In this document: one piece after another, positions 41,720-50,677 of the stretch
Layout: each line of letters opens with the position of its first letter
Numbering within the stretch: position 1 is the first letter of the stretch
Assembly (NCBI GenBank): GCA_045648445.1
Contig: JAZRNY010000037.1
Span: forward strand, 1 to 64,000
Length of the DNA stretch: 64,000 nt
Origin: SIG607 sp045648445
Lineage (GTDB): Bacteria > Bacillota > Clostridia > Oscillospirales > Acutalibacteraceae
Direction: 5' to 3'
Program-made: the position numbers and the translations under genes
Notes under the pieces: generated by a model
Told to the model about the DNA's origin: nothing
The model's database searches: none
The model's input: only the letters and a program-made list of their open reading frames with translations

Positions 41720-43642
41720 ATGGCAAGAAATATTGAAAAACTTAATGCCCAATATACCACAAAATCCCACGGCGCTTCACTTAGGGGCGGAGGCCCTCAC
41801 GGACACAGAGGTGCGAAAGGTAAACCAAAGAACGCAGGAAAAACCATAAAAAGAATACTTTCATACGTTGGCAAATATAAAATTCTGCTTATATTCGTTT
41901 TGGTTGCAATGATTTTTTCTACCGTAACTTCTTTGATCGGTTCATATATGTTGGCGCCTGTTATTACAAGAATTACCCTTGAAATTAACCCCAACGCCGA
42001 ATTTAATTTAAGCGTTATGGAAAAGAAAGCCGACGAAATTATTTCTCAAATTGTGGGTAATAGCGCTACAGTTACCGAATATATAATTATTGCTCTTACG
42101 TTACTTTTGCTTATATATTTGGTCGGTGTTGTTTCTACCTATATGCAAAGCCGTCTTATGTTGGCGGTATCGCAAAACAGTGTGGAAAAAATCAGAAACG
42201 ATTTGTTTTCTAAACTTCAAAAACTTCCCGTAAGTTACTTTGACAGCCGTCCCACAGGCGAAATTATGAGCCGTTTTACAAATGACGTTGATAATATCGA
42301 CGTAATGCTTAATAACTCGTTAGTTTCGGTGTTTTCAGGCGCAATTACCCTTATAGGTACGCTAACGTTTATGATTACTACCAACTGGATTTTAACGCTG
42401 GTTACAGTCGCTTTTGTACCGCTATTTACAAAATTGGCAGGTCTTATAGGAAGGTCAAGTTCTAAGTATTACGGTTCGCAACAGGCGGCGCTGGGCGCGT
42501 TAAACGGTTATATCGAGGAAACCGTTAATGGTCAAAAGGTTATTAAAGTATTTAACCACGAAAAAGACTGCAACGAAGAATTTGCGCTTTTGAACGAACA
42601 ACTGCGTCAACGACAGTTTAAAGCACAGTTTTACGGTGGCATTATGGGTCCCATTATGGGAAATACCAGTCAAATTTCTTATGGTGTTACCGTAGGTGTC
42701 GGCGGTATTTTAATGGTGTTAACAGGATTTACACCGGGCGCCTTAACGGTATTTGCAGGATACTCACGCCATTTCTCAATGCCAATAAACAACATTTCTA
42801 TGCAGATGTCAACGGTATTTGCCGCCCTTGCAGGTGCTGAACGTGTATTTAACGTTCTTGATTCTGAAAGTGAATACGAAAAAGAATCAGGTGAAATAAA
42901 AACCGAAATTAAAGGTAACGTTGAACTTAAAAATGTTGATTTCGGATATGTTGAAGGCAAAAGAGTGCTTCACGATATTTCTCTTTCTGCCAAAGTTGGT
43001 CAAAAAATTGCTTTTGTTGGTTCTACAGGTGCCGGAAAAACAACTATAACAAATCTTTTAAATCGTTTTTACGATACTGAAAACGGTAGCATTACCATTG
43101 ACGGAATTTCTATAAAGGATTACGATAAAGACTTTTTAAGACAAAATATAGCAATGGTGCTTCAAGATACTCATTTGTTTACGGGAACCGTTCTGGAAAA
43201 TATTCGTTACGGACGTCTTGATGCATCTGATGATGAAATTGTTGAGGCTGCTAAAATTGCAGGTGCCCATTCATTTATAATGAGGCTTGAAAACGGTTAT
43301 GATACCGTTATAGAGGGTGATGGCGCCAACCTTTCACAAGGACAACGACAACTTCTTAATATCGCCCGCGCAGCCGTTTCAAAGGCTCCTATTTTGGTAC
43401 TTGACGAAGCAACAAGTTCTGTCGATACACGTACCGAAAGACACATTGAGCACGGTATGGACAGAATAATGAAAAACCGCACTACCTTTGTTATTGCCCA
43501 TAGACTTTCAACCGTTCGCAATGCAGATGCAATTATGGTTCTTGAACAAGGCAGAGTTATAGAACGCGGAAATCATGATGACTTAATAGCCCAAAAAGGT
43601 ACCTATTATAAACTTTATACGGGCGCTATTGAACTTGATTAA
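41720..43642 (+). CDS. ABC exporter half-transporter, catalytic subunit (subunit 2)
   Basis: The 640-residue protein has an N-terminal basic, Gly/His-rich extension (about 1-45), six membrane helices and an ATPase domain with GSTGAGKTT, LSQGQRQLL, ILVLDEATSSVD (intact Glu) and the switch FVIAHRLS. It complements the degenerate site of subunit 1, as in BmrD/LmrD/YheH. The transporter would be a heterodimer in the cytoplasmic membrane. Confidence 0.92.
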   Translation: MARNIEKLNAQYTTKSHGASLRGGGPHGHRGAKGKPKNAGKTIKRILSYVGKYKILLIFVLVAMIFSTVTSLIGSYMLAPVITRITLEINPNAEFNLSVMEKKADEIISQIVGNSATVTEYIIIALTLLLLIYLVGVVSTYMQSRLMLAVSQNSVEKIRNDLFSKLQKLPVSYFDSRPTGEIMSRFTNDVDNIDVMLNNSLVSVFSGAITLIGTLTFMITTNWILTLVTVAFVPLFTKLAGLIGRSSSKYYGSQQAALGALNGYIEETVNGQKVIKVFNHEKDCNEEFALLNEQLRQRQFKAQFYGGIMGPIMGNTSQISYGVTVGVGGILMVLTGFTPGALTVFAGYSRHFSMPINNISMQMSTVFAALAGAERVFNVLDSESEYEKESGEIKTEIKGNVELKNVDFGYVEGKRVLHDISLSAKVGQKIAFVGSTGAGKTTITNLLNRFYDTENGSITIDGISIKDYDKDFLRQNIAMVLQDTHLFTGTVLENIRYGRLDASDDEIVEAAKIAGAHSFIMRLENGYDTVIEGDGANLSQGQRQLLNIARAAVSKAPILVLDEATSSVDTRTERHIEHGMDRIMKNRTTFVIAHRLSTVRNADAIMVLEQGRVIERGNHDDLIAQKGTYYKLYTGAIELD

Positions 43643-43648
43643 AAATTT

Positions 43649-43687
43649 ACTGCAATATCCTATAGGGTATTGCAGTATTTTTTTGTG
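43649..43687 (+). terminator. Terminator after the ABC exporter operon
   Basis: Twelve-base stem ACTGCAATATCC / GGGTATTGCAGT (one G-T pair) with a TATA loop and a T-run. Confidence 0.85.
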
Positions 43688-43716
43688 TTGAAAAAAAATT
43701 TTAGTTATGGTATTAT
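43688..43716 (+). promoter_or_regulatory. Promoter of the CapD-like gene
   Basis: TTGAAA (43688-43693), 17 bases, TATTAT (43711-43716). Confidence 0.55.
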
Positions 43717-43747
43717 ATAAAGGAATATAGAGTTAGGAGAGAGAACT

Positions 43748-45640
43748 TTGAGTCAATTTAAAAAAAATGTTAAGGTTTTAATTTTAGTTTTAGTTGATAT
43801 TATTACTGTGGCTTTTTCATTTTTGTTTGCTTTGTATTTGCGTTTTGATCATTTGCCCAAATATTTTAGAGGAAATCCTGAAATGGCTAAAGGAATGTTA
43901 ACTGCTATTCCCTTTGTTGTAGCGGTTTTTATAGCGGTTTTTGTCTTTATGAAAATGTACCGCATAATTTGGCATTATGCAGGACTTAGGGAAATAGGAA
44001 TTGTAGCGGTTTCTTGTTTTATGTCTTCTGCTTTTGCTTATGCAGTTCTTTTTATTGTCAGTCTTTATTTAAAATATGACAGTATTCTTGCAGTTTTCCC
44101 ACGGTCAGTGTATATTTCGGCGCCTTTCTTTGCTTCGGTATTTATTATTGTTGGACGTTTTGCAATGCGTTATATGATGCGTGTAAATCACCGAAGAAAA
44201 AAACAAACCAAAAGCGAAGTAAACGGAAATATTATGATTATAGGCGCAGGAGACGGCGCAAGTCTTATTATTAATAATATACACGACAGCGCTTACTATG
44301 GCGGCGCAAACCCTATTTGTCTTATTGATGATGATAAAAGCAAAATCGGAATGCTCATAAATAACGTGCCCGTGTTGGGTACAAGGGCTGATATTATAAG
44401 AATAGCAAAAGAAAAAAATATTGATATTATAATTTTTGCTATACCTTCTTGTCCACCTGAAGAAAAATCCAAAATCCTTAAAATTTGTCAGAAAACTGGG
44501 TGCGCTTTAAAAACGTTGCCTGCTGTATATCAAATAGAAAAAGCAGAAGATTTTTCTGCTAAAAACGTTCGCGACGTTGAAATAGAAGACCTTTTGGGAC
44601 GTGAACCCATTAAACTTGAAACAGAAGACGTATCCGGTTACGTAGCAGGGAAAACTGTTCTTGTGACTGGTGGCGGCGGTTCAATAGGTAGCGAACTTTG
44701 CAGACAAATTGCGGCAAATAAGCCTAAATTGTTGGTTATTTTCGATATTTATGAAAATAACGCCTACGATATTCAAAACGAACTAAAACATACCTATCCC
44801 GAACTTAACTTAGAGGTAAGAATAGGCAGTGTCCGCGACACAAGAAGAATGGAACAAATCTTCAGAGATTTTCAACCTCAGGTTATTTATCACGCTGCTG
44901 CGCATAAACACGTTCCATTAATGGAAGACAGTCCTAACGAAGCAATTAAGAATAACGTTTTTGGTACTTTAAAAACGGTACGTGCCGCCGATAAATACGG
45001 TGCTGAACGTTTCGTTTTGATTTCTACCGATAAAGCGGTTAATCCTACCAATATAATGGGCGCTTCAAAAAGAATGTGTGAAATGGTGGTACAAGCCTAT
45101 AATAAAAAGAGCAAAACCGATTTTGTTGCCGTGCGTTTCGGTAACGTACTTGGCAGTAACGGAAGTGTTGTTCCGCTGTTTAAAAAGCAGATTTCCGAAG
45201 GCGGACCCGTTACTGTTACCGACCCTGGTATAATAAGATATTTTATGACCATTCCCGAAGCGGTATCCCTAGTGCTTAAGGCAGGAGCCAACGCAAAGGG
45301 CGGCGAGATTTTCGTACTTGATATGGGTGAACCCGTTAAGATTTTAGACCTTGCTGAAAATCTTATAAGTCTTTCAGGCTTTACTCCTTACGTTGATATT
45401 GATATTAAGTTTACGGGACTAAGACCTGGTGAAAAGAAGTACGAAGAACTTTTAATGAGTGAAGAAGGTCTTACTCAAACCGAAAACAGACTTATATTCA
45501 TAGGACAACCTATTGATTTTGATGAAGAAGAATTTATTAGTTCTCTTGATGAATATAAAGACAAAATTTACGACGACAGCGAAGATATTCGCGATTGGGT
45601 GAAAAAATTCGTACCAACCTACAAAATACCAAAAAAATAA
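43748..45640 (+). CDS. Membrane nucleotide-sugar 4,6-dehydratase (CapD/PglF family)
   Basis: The 630-residue protein starts at TTG behind TAGGAGAGAG. It has four N-terminal membrane helices (to about residue 135), a first Rossmann domain with IMIIGAGDGASLI (about 158), and a second, catalytic short-chain dehydratase domain with VTGGGGSIGSELCRQ (about 303) and STDKAVNPTNIMGASKRM. The full-length layout matches PglF/CapD enzymes that turn UDP-N-acetylglucosamine into a 4-keto-6-deoxy sugar, the first step toward bacillosamine or FucNAc-type sugars. It is transcribed alone, so the rest of the pathway lies elsewhere. Confidence 0.92.
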   Translation: MSQFKKNVKVLILVLVDIITVAFSFLFALYLRFDHLPKYFRGNPEMAKGMLTAIPFVVAVFIAVFVFMKMYRIIWHYAGLREIGIVAVSCFMSSAFAYAVLFIVSLYLKYDSILAVFPRSVYISAPFFASVFIIVGRFAMRYMMRVNHRRKKQTKSEVNGNIMIIGAGDGASLIINNIHDSAYYGGANPICLIDDDKSKIGMLINNVPVLGTRADIIRIAKEKNIDIIIFAIPSCPPEEKSKILKICQKTGCALKTLPAVYQIEKAEDFSAKNVRDVEIEDLLGREPIKLETEDVSGYVAGKTVLVTGGGGSIGSELCRQIAANKPKLLVIFDIYENNAYDIQNELKHTYPELNLEVRIGSVRDTRRMEQIFRDFQPQVIYHAAAHKHVPLMEDSPNEAIKNNVFGTLKTVRAADKYGAERFVLISTDKAVNPTNIMGASKRMCEMVVQAYNKKSKTDFVAVRFGNVLGSNGSVVPLFKKQISEGGPVTVTDPGIIRYFMTIPEAVSLVLKAGANAKGGEIFVLDMGEPVKILDLAENLISLSGFTPYVDIDIKFTGLRPGEKKYEELLMSEEGLTQTENRLIFIGQPIDFDEEEFISSLDEYKDKIYDDSEDIRDWVKKFVPTYKIPKK

Positions 45641-45646
45641 TTTTTT

Positions 45647-45679
45647 AAGACACGGATAAACACATCCGTGTCTTTTTTT
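45647..45679 (+). terminator. Terminator after the CapD-like gene
   Basis: Eleven-base stem AAGACACGGAT / ATCCGTGTCTT with a six-base loop and seven T. Confidence 0.88.
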
Positions 45680-45706
45680 GCATATACTGAAAGCGGAGGC
45701 GAGTGT

Positions 45707-46177
45707 ATGCAAAGCAGAACAGTAGAAGAATATATAAACGAAATGAGGAAAATGAGTTTAAGAGCAAAGCCGGTAGTCAGTGAAATGAACGATGAAGCGT
45801 CCGGCAAAGGCGGTCTTATTGTAGTGGTAAATGAGGCGCAAAACAGACCGCTTAAAAACGCAACGGTTGTGGTAAGAGACAGCCAAACAGGGGAAATGAT
45901 TGCGCAGGAATTAACCGATATAAGCGGTAAAACAAAGGTTATAGAACTTTCGGCGCCTTTAAAAAGCGAAAGTCTTTCGCCATCGGGTGAAAAAATTGTA
46001 TACGGACTTTATGATATAACGGCATTGGCAGAAAATTTTTTAGATTTTACTTTGAAAGACGTTCCCGTATTTGATGCGGTTGTTTCTATTCAGACTGTAA
46101 ACCTTTTGTGGAAATGGGCGGCAGGCGGAAACGATAGTTCTGAAAACGTTGTTGAAATAAAACCTTATAATCTTTGA
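45707..46177 (+). CDS. Small protein with a carboxypeptidase-regulatory-like (Ig-like) domain
   Basis: The 156-residue protein starts at ATG 45707 behind GGAGG. After a helical N-terminus (MQSRTVEEYINEMRKMSLRAK) comes a beta-sandwich stretch GGLIVVVNEAQNRPLKNATVVVRDSQTGEMIAQELTDISGKTKVIEL, typical of CarboxypepD_reg-like domains. There is no signal peptide. It lies 12 bases before the SpoIID-like peptidoglycan-binding gene, so the two are probably made together, perhaps during sporulation. Confidence 0.65.
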   Translation: MQSRTVEEYINEMRKMSLRAKPVVSEMNDEASGKGGLIVVVNEAQNRPLKNATVVVRDSQTGEMIAQELTDISGKTKVIELSAPLKSESLSPSGEKIVYGLYDITALAENFLDFTLKDVPVFDAVVSIQTVNLLWKWAAGGNDSSENVVEIKPYNL

Positions 46178-46189
46178 TGGAGGGATAAT

Positions 46190-47539
46190 ATGCCACTTAA
46201 TCCGGTTATTCCAACTAATATAACGGTGCATTTGGGTACTCCAAGCAGTAACGCGGAAAATATCACCGTTCCTTTTACCGAATACATAAAAAACGTAGCG
46301 TCAAGTGAAATATATCCAACTTGGCCTGAAAATGCCCTTAGAGCCAATATTTACGCTATCATAACCTTTGCCCTTAACAGAGTGTATACCGAATGGTACA
46401 AAAGCAGAGGATATAATTTTGATATAACAAATTCGACGCAGTTTGATCAGGCATTTGTTAAGGATAGGGCTATTTTTGAAAATATAAGCGTGATAGTTGA
46501 CGATATTTTTAACGATTATGTAGCAGAAGACGGAAGCGTTCAACCGTTTTTTACACAGTTTTGTAACGGTACAACATCTACTTGTGACGGACTTTCTCAG
46601 TGGGGAACTGTCAGCCTTGCCGAAAGAGGTTTGACTCCTTATGAAATTCTGACTAATTATTATGGTGACAATATAAATATTATTGAAGACGCACCTGTTA
46701 GTAACCCGGAAGATTCCTATCCGGGTACGCCTTTAAAGGTTGGGGATTCGGGAAATGACGTTAAAATAATTCAAACGCAACTTAATTCTATTAGCAATAA
46801 TTACCCTGCAATACAAAAAATACCTTTACCAAACGGCATTTTTGACGTTGCTACCGAAAATGCAGTAAAAACCTTTCAACAGGTGTTTTTTCTTGATGAA
46901 ACAGGGGTGGTTGATAAATCCACTTGGTATAAAATAAAGCGTATTTTTGTTGGGGTAAGAAGGCTTAGCGAACTTAATTCAATAGGTATAACAAGGGAGG
47001 AAGCAAGTCTTCCTTATTCACAAGAATTAAGAGTAGGCAGCAGCGGTGATGAAGTAAGGGTTATACAGTATTATCTTAACGTCATTGCATATTTTAACCA
47101 AAATTTAAATACATTTGCTATCGATGGTGTTTACGGCGAAGATACCGCTAACGGTGTATATACCTTTCAAAGTTTTTACGGTATTAATCCTACAGGGGTA
47201 GTTGATAGGCAAACTTGGGAGAAAATACGGGAAATATACGACGATATAAGAAATAATCTTCCCGAAAATTATTCCGGACAAAATGCTAAACTTTATCCCG
47301 GTTACGTTCTTAGTGAGGGAATGCGTGGAGAAAACGTCAGAGATTTGCAAACCTATCTTGCCCGTATTGCTACCTTTATTCCCGAAATACCCGTCATTGC
47401 GGTTGACGGTATTTACGGACCTGAAACGGCAAACGCCGTAAGAATTTTTCAAAAATTATATTCCATTCCCGTGTCGGGAAGTGTAGGACCTATTACTTGG
47501 TTTAATATTGCAAGAGAATACGATTCAAGTTATGAGTAA
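46190..47539 (+). CDS. SpoIID-like protein with three peptidoglycan-binding domains
   Basis: The 449-residue protein has an N-terminal region resembling SpoIID: ITVPFTEYIKNVASSEIYPTWPENALRANIYAIITFALNR, later FFTQFCNGTTSTC. Three PG_binding_1 repeats follow, starting near residues 182 (LKVGDSGNDVKIIQ), 280 (LRVGSSGDEVRVIQ) and 373 (LSEGMRGENVRDLQ), each ending in a 'GxVxxxTW' motif. SpoIID is a lytic transglycosylase acting on denuded glycan during engulfment. Here the usual catalytic Glu may be the one in SSEIYPTWPE, but this is unverified. No signal peptide is seen. Its end overlaps that of gerAB by 10 bases, convergently. Confidence 0.78.
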   Translation: MPLNPVIPTNITVHLGTPSSNAENITVPFTEYIKNVASSEIYPTWPENALRANIYAIITFALNRVYTEWYKSRGYNFDITNSTQFDQAFVKDRAIFENISVIVDDIFNDYVAEDGSVQPFFTQFCNGTTSTCDGLSQWGTVSLAERGLTPYEILTNYYGDNINIIEDAPVSNPEDSYPGTPLKVGDSGNDVKIIQTQLNSISNNYPAIQKIPLPNGIFDVATENAVKTFQQVFFLDETGVVDKSTWYKIKRIFVGVRRLSELNSIGITREEASLPYSQELRVGSSGDEVRVIQYYLNVIAYFNQNLNTFAIDGVYGEDTANGVYTFQSFYGINPTGVVDRQTWEKIREIYDDIRNNLPENYSGQNAKLYPGYVLSEGMRGENVRDLQTYLARIATFIPEIPVIAVDGIYGPETANAVRIFQKLYSIPVSGSVGPITWFNIAREYDSSYE

Positions 47540-48519
47540 AGTTTTTTTGGTAAAAATAAAAAAACTACGGGTGGGATTGCTAAAAAAGGCGCAATAACTA
47601 TAAATGGCAAATTTGTAAAAACGTTAGTTAAAACGCTTATTAAAAGATAAATTAAAACAATTAACGGTAAAAAGAATTTTTCTGCCTTTTTAAATGAAAC
47701 GGAAAAAAAGTTTTTAGCCGCCGTAATAGAAATAACGGTTTTTATAAGAGTGCAGGCAAAATAAATAAAGTATGAAAAGCCTTCAAGACGGCTGTACTTA
47801 TTCCCAAAGGTAATTATTCCCACCGCAGAAGAATATGGATTTAAAAGACTTGAAAGTGAAGAAAAACCAAAGGTGCCTACACATTGAATAAGGGTTAAAA
47901 ACAGTATGGCGCCGCCGAATAAATATCCGCCGAAATACGAATGTTGACCCTTTTTTAAAAAACCGAATATTATAATGCTTTGAGCAAAACTCATAGAGAA
48001 ATAGGCTAGACTTTGATAGCCTATTTCTTTTATTGTGGGCATTTTTTCGATAGTTAAATTAAATGATAAAAAATCTATAGAAAAAAGAAAAAGAATTACT
48101 GTTAAAATTAATATGACGGCAAAACTTATAAAACTTAATTTTAAAATAACCATTTCATTTTGTTTACACAAAAACCACACTAAAGCCAAAAATAAAAGGG
48201 TTGGAAAAATACTGCTTATTTCGGGTAGTATTATTCTATCGCTAAAGGTCACAAAATTTCTAAGAGTTACTATTCCGCATAGTAAAGCGTAAAGGCATAG
48301 AAGAATATAAATTATTTTTGAAATAAAGGTCGTTTTGGGATTGAATTTTATTGAACTTAGTCGCCATATTACAAAAAAGCCAATAAAAAAGGCAATAAAA
48401 AACCCGAATATGCTTCCTTTAGTGTATTCTTTTAAAGGCAGATTTATAATGGCGTTGCCTATAAAAAATAAAGCGTATAAGCATATATAAGAAAAATCGT
48501 CTTTTAATTTATTTTCCAT
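47530..48519 (-). CDS. Spore germination protein GerAB family (nutrient receptor permease-like subunit)
   Basis: The 329-residue protein is almost entirely hydrophobic, with about ten predicted helices. It has the amino-acid permease-like pattern of GerAB subunits (DRIILPEISSIFPTLLFLALVWFLCKQ in the middle). In germinant receptors, the B subunit binds the nutrient. It is slightly shorter than the usual 360 residues or so. It is the last gene of a gerAA-AC-AB operon and overlaps gerAC by 16 bases. Confidence 0.85.
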   Translation of the reverse strand: MENKLKDDFSYICLYALFFIGNAIINLPLKEYTKGSIFGFFIAFFIGFFVIWRLSSIKFNPKTTFISKIIYILLCLYALLCGIVTLRNFVTFSDRIILPEISSIFPTLLFLALVWFLCKQNEMVILKLSFISFAVILILTVILFLFSIDFLSFNLTIEKMPTIKEIGYQSLAYFSMSFAQSIIIFGFLKKGQHSYFGGYLFGGAILFLTLIQCVGTFGFSSLSSLLNPYSSAVGIITFGNKYSRLEGFSYFIYFACTLIKTVISITAAKNFFSVSFKKAEKFFLPLIVLIYLLISVLTNVFTNLPFIVIAPFLAIPPVVFLFLPKKLYS

Positions 48520-49082
48520 TTTTGAGCCTCTCTTATTAAAACCTTTTGGTCACTGGTAAAACAGGGGAGAATTATTTCTTGGTTTTTGTATAACGAAAAA
48601 ATACGGCTGTCTGTGTTTTCGCTTTTGTTCAGTAACAACTTAGATATTGCATAACCTACTGCTTCTCCCGAAGGTGTCTCACATTTTAAAACGTTTTGTG
48701 CGTTATCGGCAGAAACAACGTAGCAATTTAAGGGAAAATCTTCTTTTAAAAATAAATAATCAAGTATAAGACGCGAAGTTTTTTGCGTAAGGCTTTGACT
48801 CAAAATTACAGTTCCGCAGTGTGAAAATAAAAGTTTTTCGGGAATGTTTTTTTCTACTTTTTTTATACATTCTTCGGGTGTTGCGGCTATAGCAGTAACC
48901 AAAGACGTTTCATCGCTTTTAAAGGCTATTTCTGCCGAAATTTTCATAAAATCACCGCTTTTGTCAAAACCGATTGCACATACCAGTACCGCATCTTCAA
49001 CTTCACGCATTTCGGTAAGCGTTTTGCATGAACAAAGAGAAAAAACGATTGATAACACCAAAAATATTTTTAAAGTTTTCAT
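48504..49082 (-). CDS. GerAC-like lipoprotein, short form
   Basis: The 192-residue protein has a lipoprotein signal ending FSLCSC and the conserved GerAC start MREVEDAVLVCAIGFDKSGDFMKISAEI, with PEKLLFSHCGTVILSQSL. Typical GerAC proteins have about 370-400 residues in three domains, so only the first part is present. Its end overlaps the gerAB start and no GerAC-like sequence follows, so this looks like a settled short form and not a broken gene. It would sit outside the spore inner membrane as part of the germinant receptor. Confidence 0.78.
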   Translation of the reverse strand: MKTLKIFLVLSIVFSLCSCKTLTEMREVEDAVLVCAIGFDKSGDFMKISAEIAFKSDETSLVTAIAATPEECIKKVEKNIPEKLLFSHCGTVILSQSLTQKTSRLILDYLFLKEDFPLNCYVVSADNAQNVLKCETPSGEAVGYAISKLLLNKSENTDSRIFSLYKNQEIILPCFTSDQKVLIREAQKWKIN

Positions 49083-50551
49083 TTTTTTCTCCCTTGCCTA
49101 ATTCTGTTTTTACTAATTTGGGGTCTTGTAAGCATTTTAAACCAAGGCGCTCTGAATACACTGTCTTTAAGACTGTCAAAAGATAAATTATTAAGCGATA
49201 CTGTATAATCAGTTCCAAAGGATTCAAGAGAAAAAATTATTGCAAAAAGCGCAGTAATACCTACGAAATATCCCGTTAGTCCAAAAAAATAACATAGTAA
49301 AACAAGTATTATTCGACTGTAAAAAACTGCGCCTTTAAGTTTTTGTACCATAAGACCGGCAATACCGCCTGCCGCTACTGCTATAAGCATAGGGGCGCTG
49401 ACGATTTTTGCTTCAACTGATGCTTGACCTATAACCAAACCGCCTACTATTGATAAAGCGCTTCCCATACTTTGCGGAACTCGCAGTCCCGTTTCTCTCA
49501 GCAGTTCAAAAATTAAAATCAAAAACAAACATTCAAGGAGTGAAGGGAAGGGAAGTCCGTTTCGCGAAGCAGATATTGTAAGGTAAAGGGATGTTGGGAT
49601 AAGTTGTTTATGGTGACTTATAAGGGCTAAAAATATAGACGGAATACTAATTGCTAAAATAAAACTTATATATCGCATTATTCTGCCGATAAAGGCTACG
49701 GTGTAATTCTGATAATAATCGTCGTCACTTTGAAAATTTTCACTAAATAAATAAGGAATTGTCAGAATAACAGGTGTGCCGTCTATAAAAAGCGCTACTC
49801 TGCCTTCAAGAAGTCTTGCCGCCACAATATCGGGTCGTTCGGTGGTACCCGCCGTTTTAAAAATTGAAAAGCGGTTTGTGTTTATAAGTTCGTTTATATA
49901 GTTAGCATCAAGAATTCCGTCTATATCTATTTCATTTATACGTTTTTTTAGTTGATTTAGGGCGGTTTTGTTAACCACCGATTCAAGATAACAAATAAAC
50001 ATTCTGGTGTCGGTGCGTCTGCCTGACTGTATGAATTCTGCTTTTAGGTCGGGAGTGGAAAGTTTTCTTCTGAGCATTGCCAAATTAAGCATTACCGCTT
50101 CGTCAAATCCTTCTCGCGGACCCTGTAAAACCCTTTCGTCTCCGGGTTCGCTTATGCCTCTGGTACGCCACCCTTTTGTGTTAACGGTAACTGCTTTTTT
50201 ATCGCCGTCAAAAATAATCAGCGTATCGCCGTACAATAAATTACGCAGCATATCCGAAAGGTTTTCACAAACGTTGGTTTCGGCAGTAAAAAGTATATGC
50301 TCTACGGCAAAATCGGCTCCGCAACCAACATATTCTTGGTCAAAAGTTAAAAGCGGACGCACAACCGATTCGTTTTGAACTTCGCTGTTAACCATACCGT
50401 CAAAAAAGAATAATGCGCATTTTAATCCTTTTGGAGTTGTAAGTTCTCGTGTTCGTAAAATATCGTCTTTTTTAAATATTTCTTTTATATATCTAATGTT
50501 TTCTTCAATATTTTCACTTAAAGATTTACCTTCAAAGTATTTTATATCCAT
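49079..50551 (-). CDS. Spore germination protein GerAA family (receptor A subunit)
   Basis: The protein of about 490 residues has a soluble N-terminal half (IRYIKEIFKKDDILRTREL through VNKTALNQLKKRINEIDIDGILDANYINELI), then RPDIVAARLLEGRVALFIDGTPVILTIPYLF. Five or six membrane helices follow (YISFILAISIPSIFLALISHHKQLIPTSL, then SIVGGLVIGQASVEAKIVSAPMLIAVA). This is the GerA family pattern; the A subunit forms the channel of the germinant receptor. ATG 50551 with GGTGA is preferred. Its stop overlaps the gerAC start (ATGA). Confidence 0.92.
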   Translation of the reverse strand: MDIKYFEGKSLSENIEENIRYIKEIFKKDDILRTRELTTPKGLKCALFFFDGMVNSEVQNESVVRPLLTFDQEYVGCGADFAVEHILFTAETNVCENLSDMLRNLLYGDTLIIFDGDKKAVTVNTKGWRTRGISEPGDERVLQGPREGFDEAVMLNLAMLRRKLSTPDLKAEFIQSGRRTDTRMFICYLESVVNKTALNQLKKRINEIDIDGILDANYINELINTNRFSIFKTAGTTERPDIVAARLLEGRVALFIDGTPVILTIPYLFSENFQSDDDYYQNYTVAFIGRIMRYISFILAISIPSIFLALISHHKQLIPTSLYLTISASRNGLPFPSLLECLFLILIFELLRETGLRVPQSMGSALSIVGGLVIGQASVEAKIVSAPMLIAVAAGGIAGLMVQKLKGAVFYSRIILVLLCYFFGLTGYFVGITALFAIIFSLESFGTDYTVSLNNLSFDSLKDSVFRAPWFKMLTRPQISKNRIRQGRKK

Positions 50552-50630
50552 TTTTTTCACCATTTTTAGTATTAACAAAAAGTTTAATAGCATACACTGT
50601 CCGGCTTAATGATAAAAATTTTAAAAAGTG

Positions 50631-50659
50631 TTGCTTTTTTAAAATCTATAAAGTATAAT
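50631..50659 (+). promoter_or_regulatory. Promoter of the SGNH hydrolase gene
   Basis: TTGCTT (50631-50636), 17 bases, TATAAT (50654-50659). Confidence 0.6.
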
Positions 50660-50677
50660 TTACGTGGAGTTGATGAT

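Noticed and set aside
43748..45640. Placing the CapD-like gene in a glycan operon with neighbours
   Set aside because: It has its own promoter and terminator, and the flanking genes are an ABC exporter and a sporulation-type pair without glycosyltransferases.
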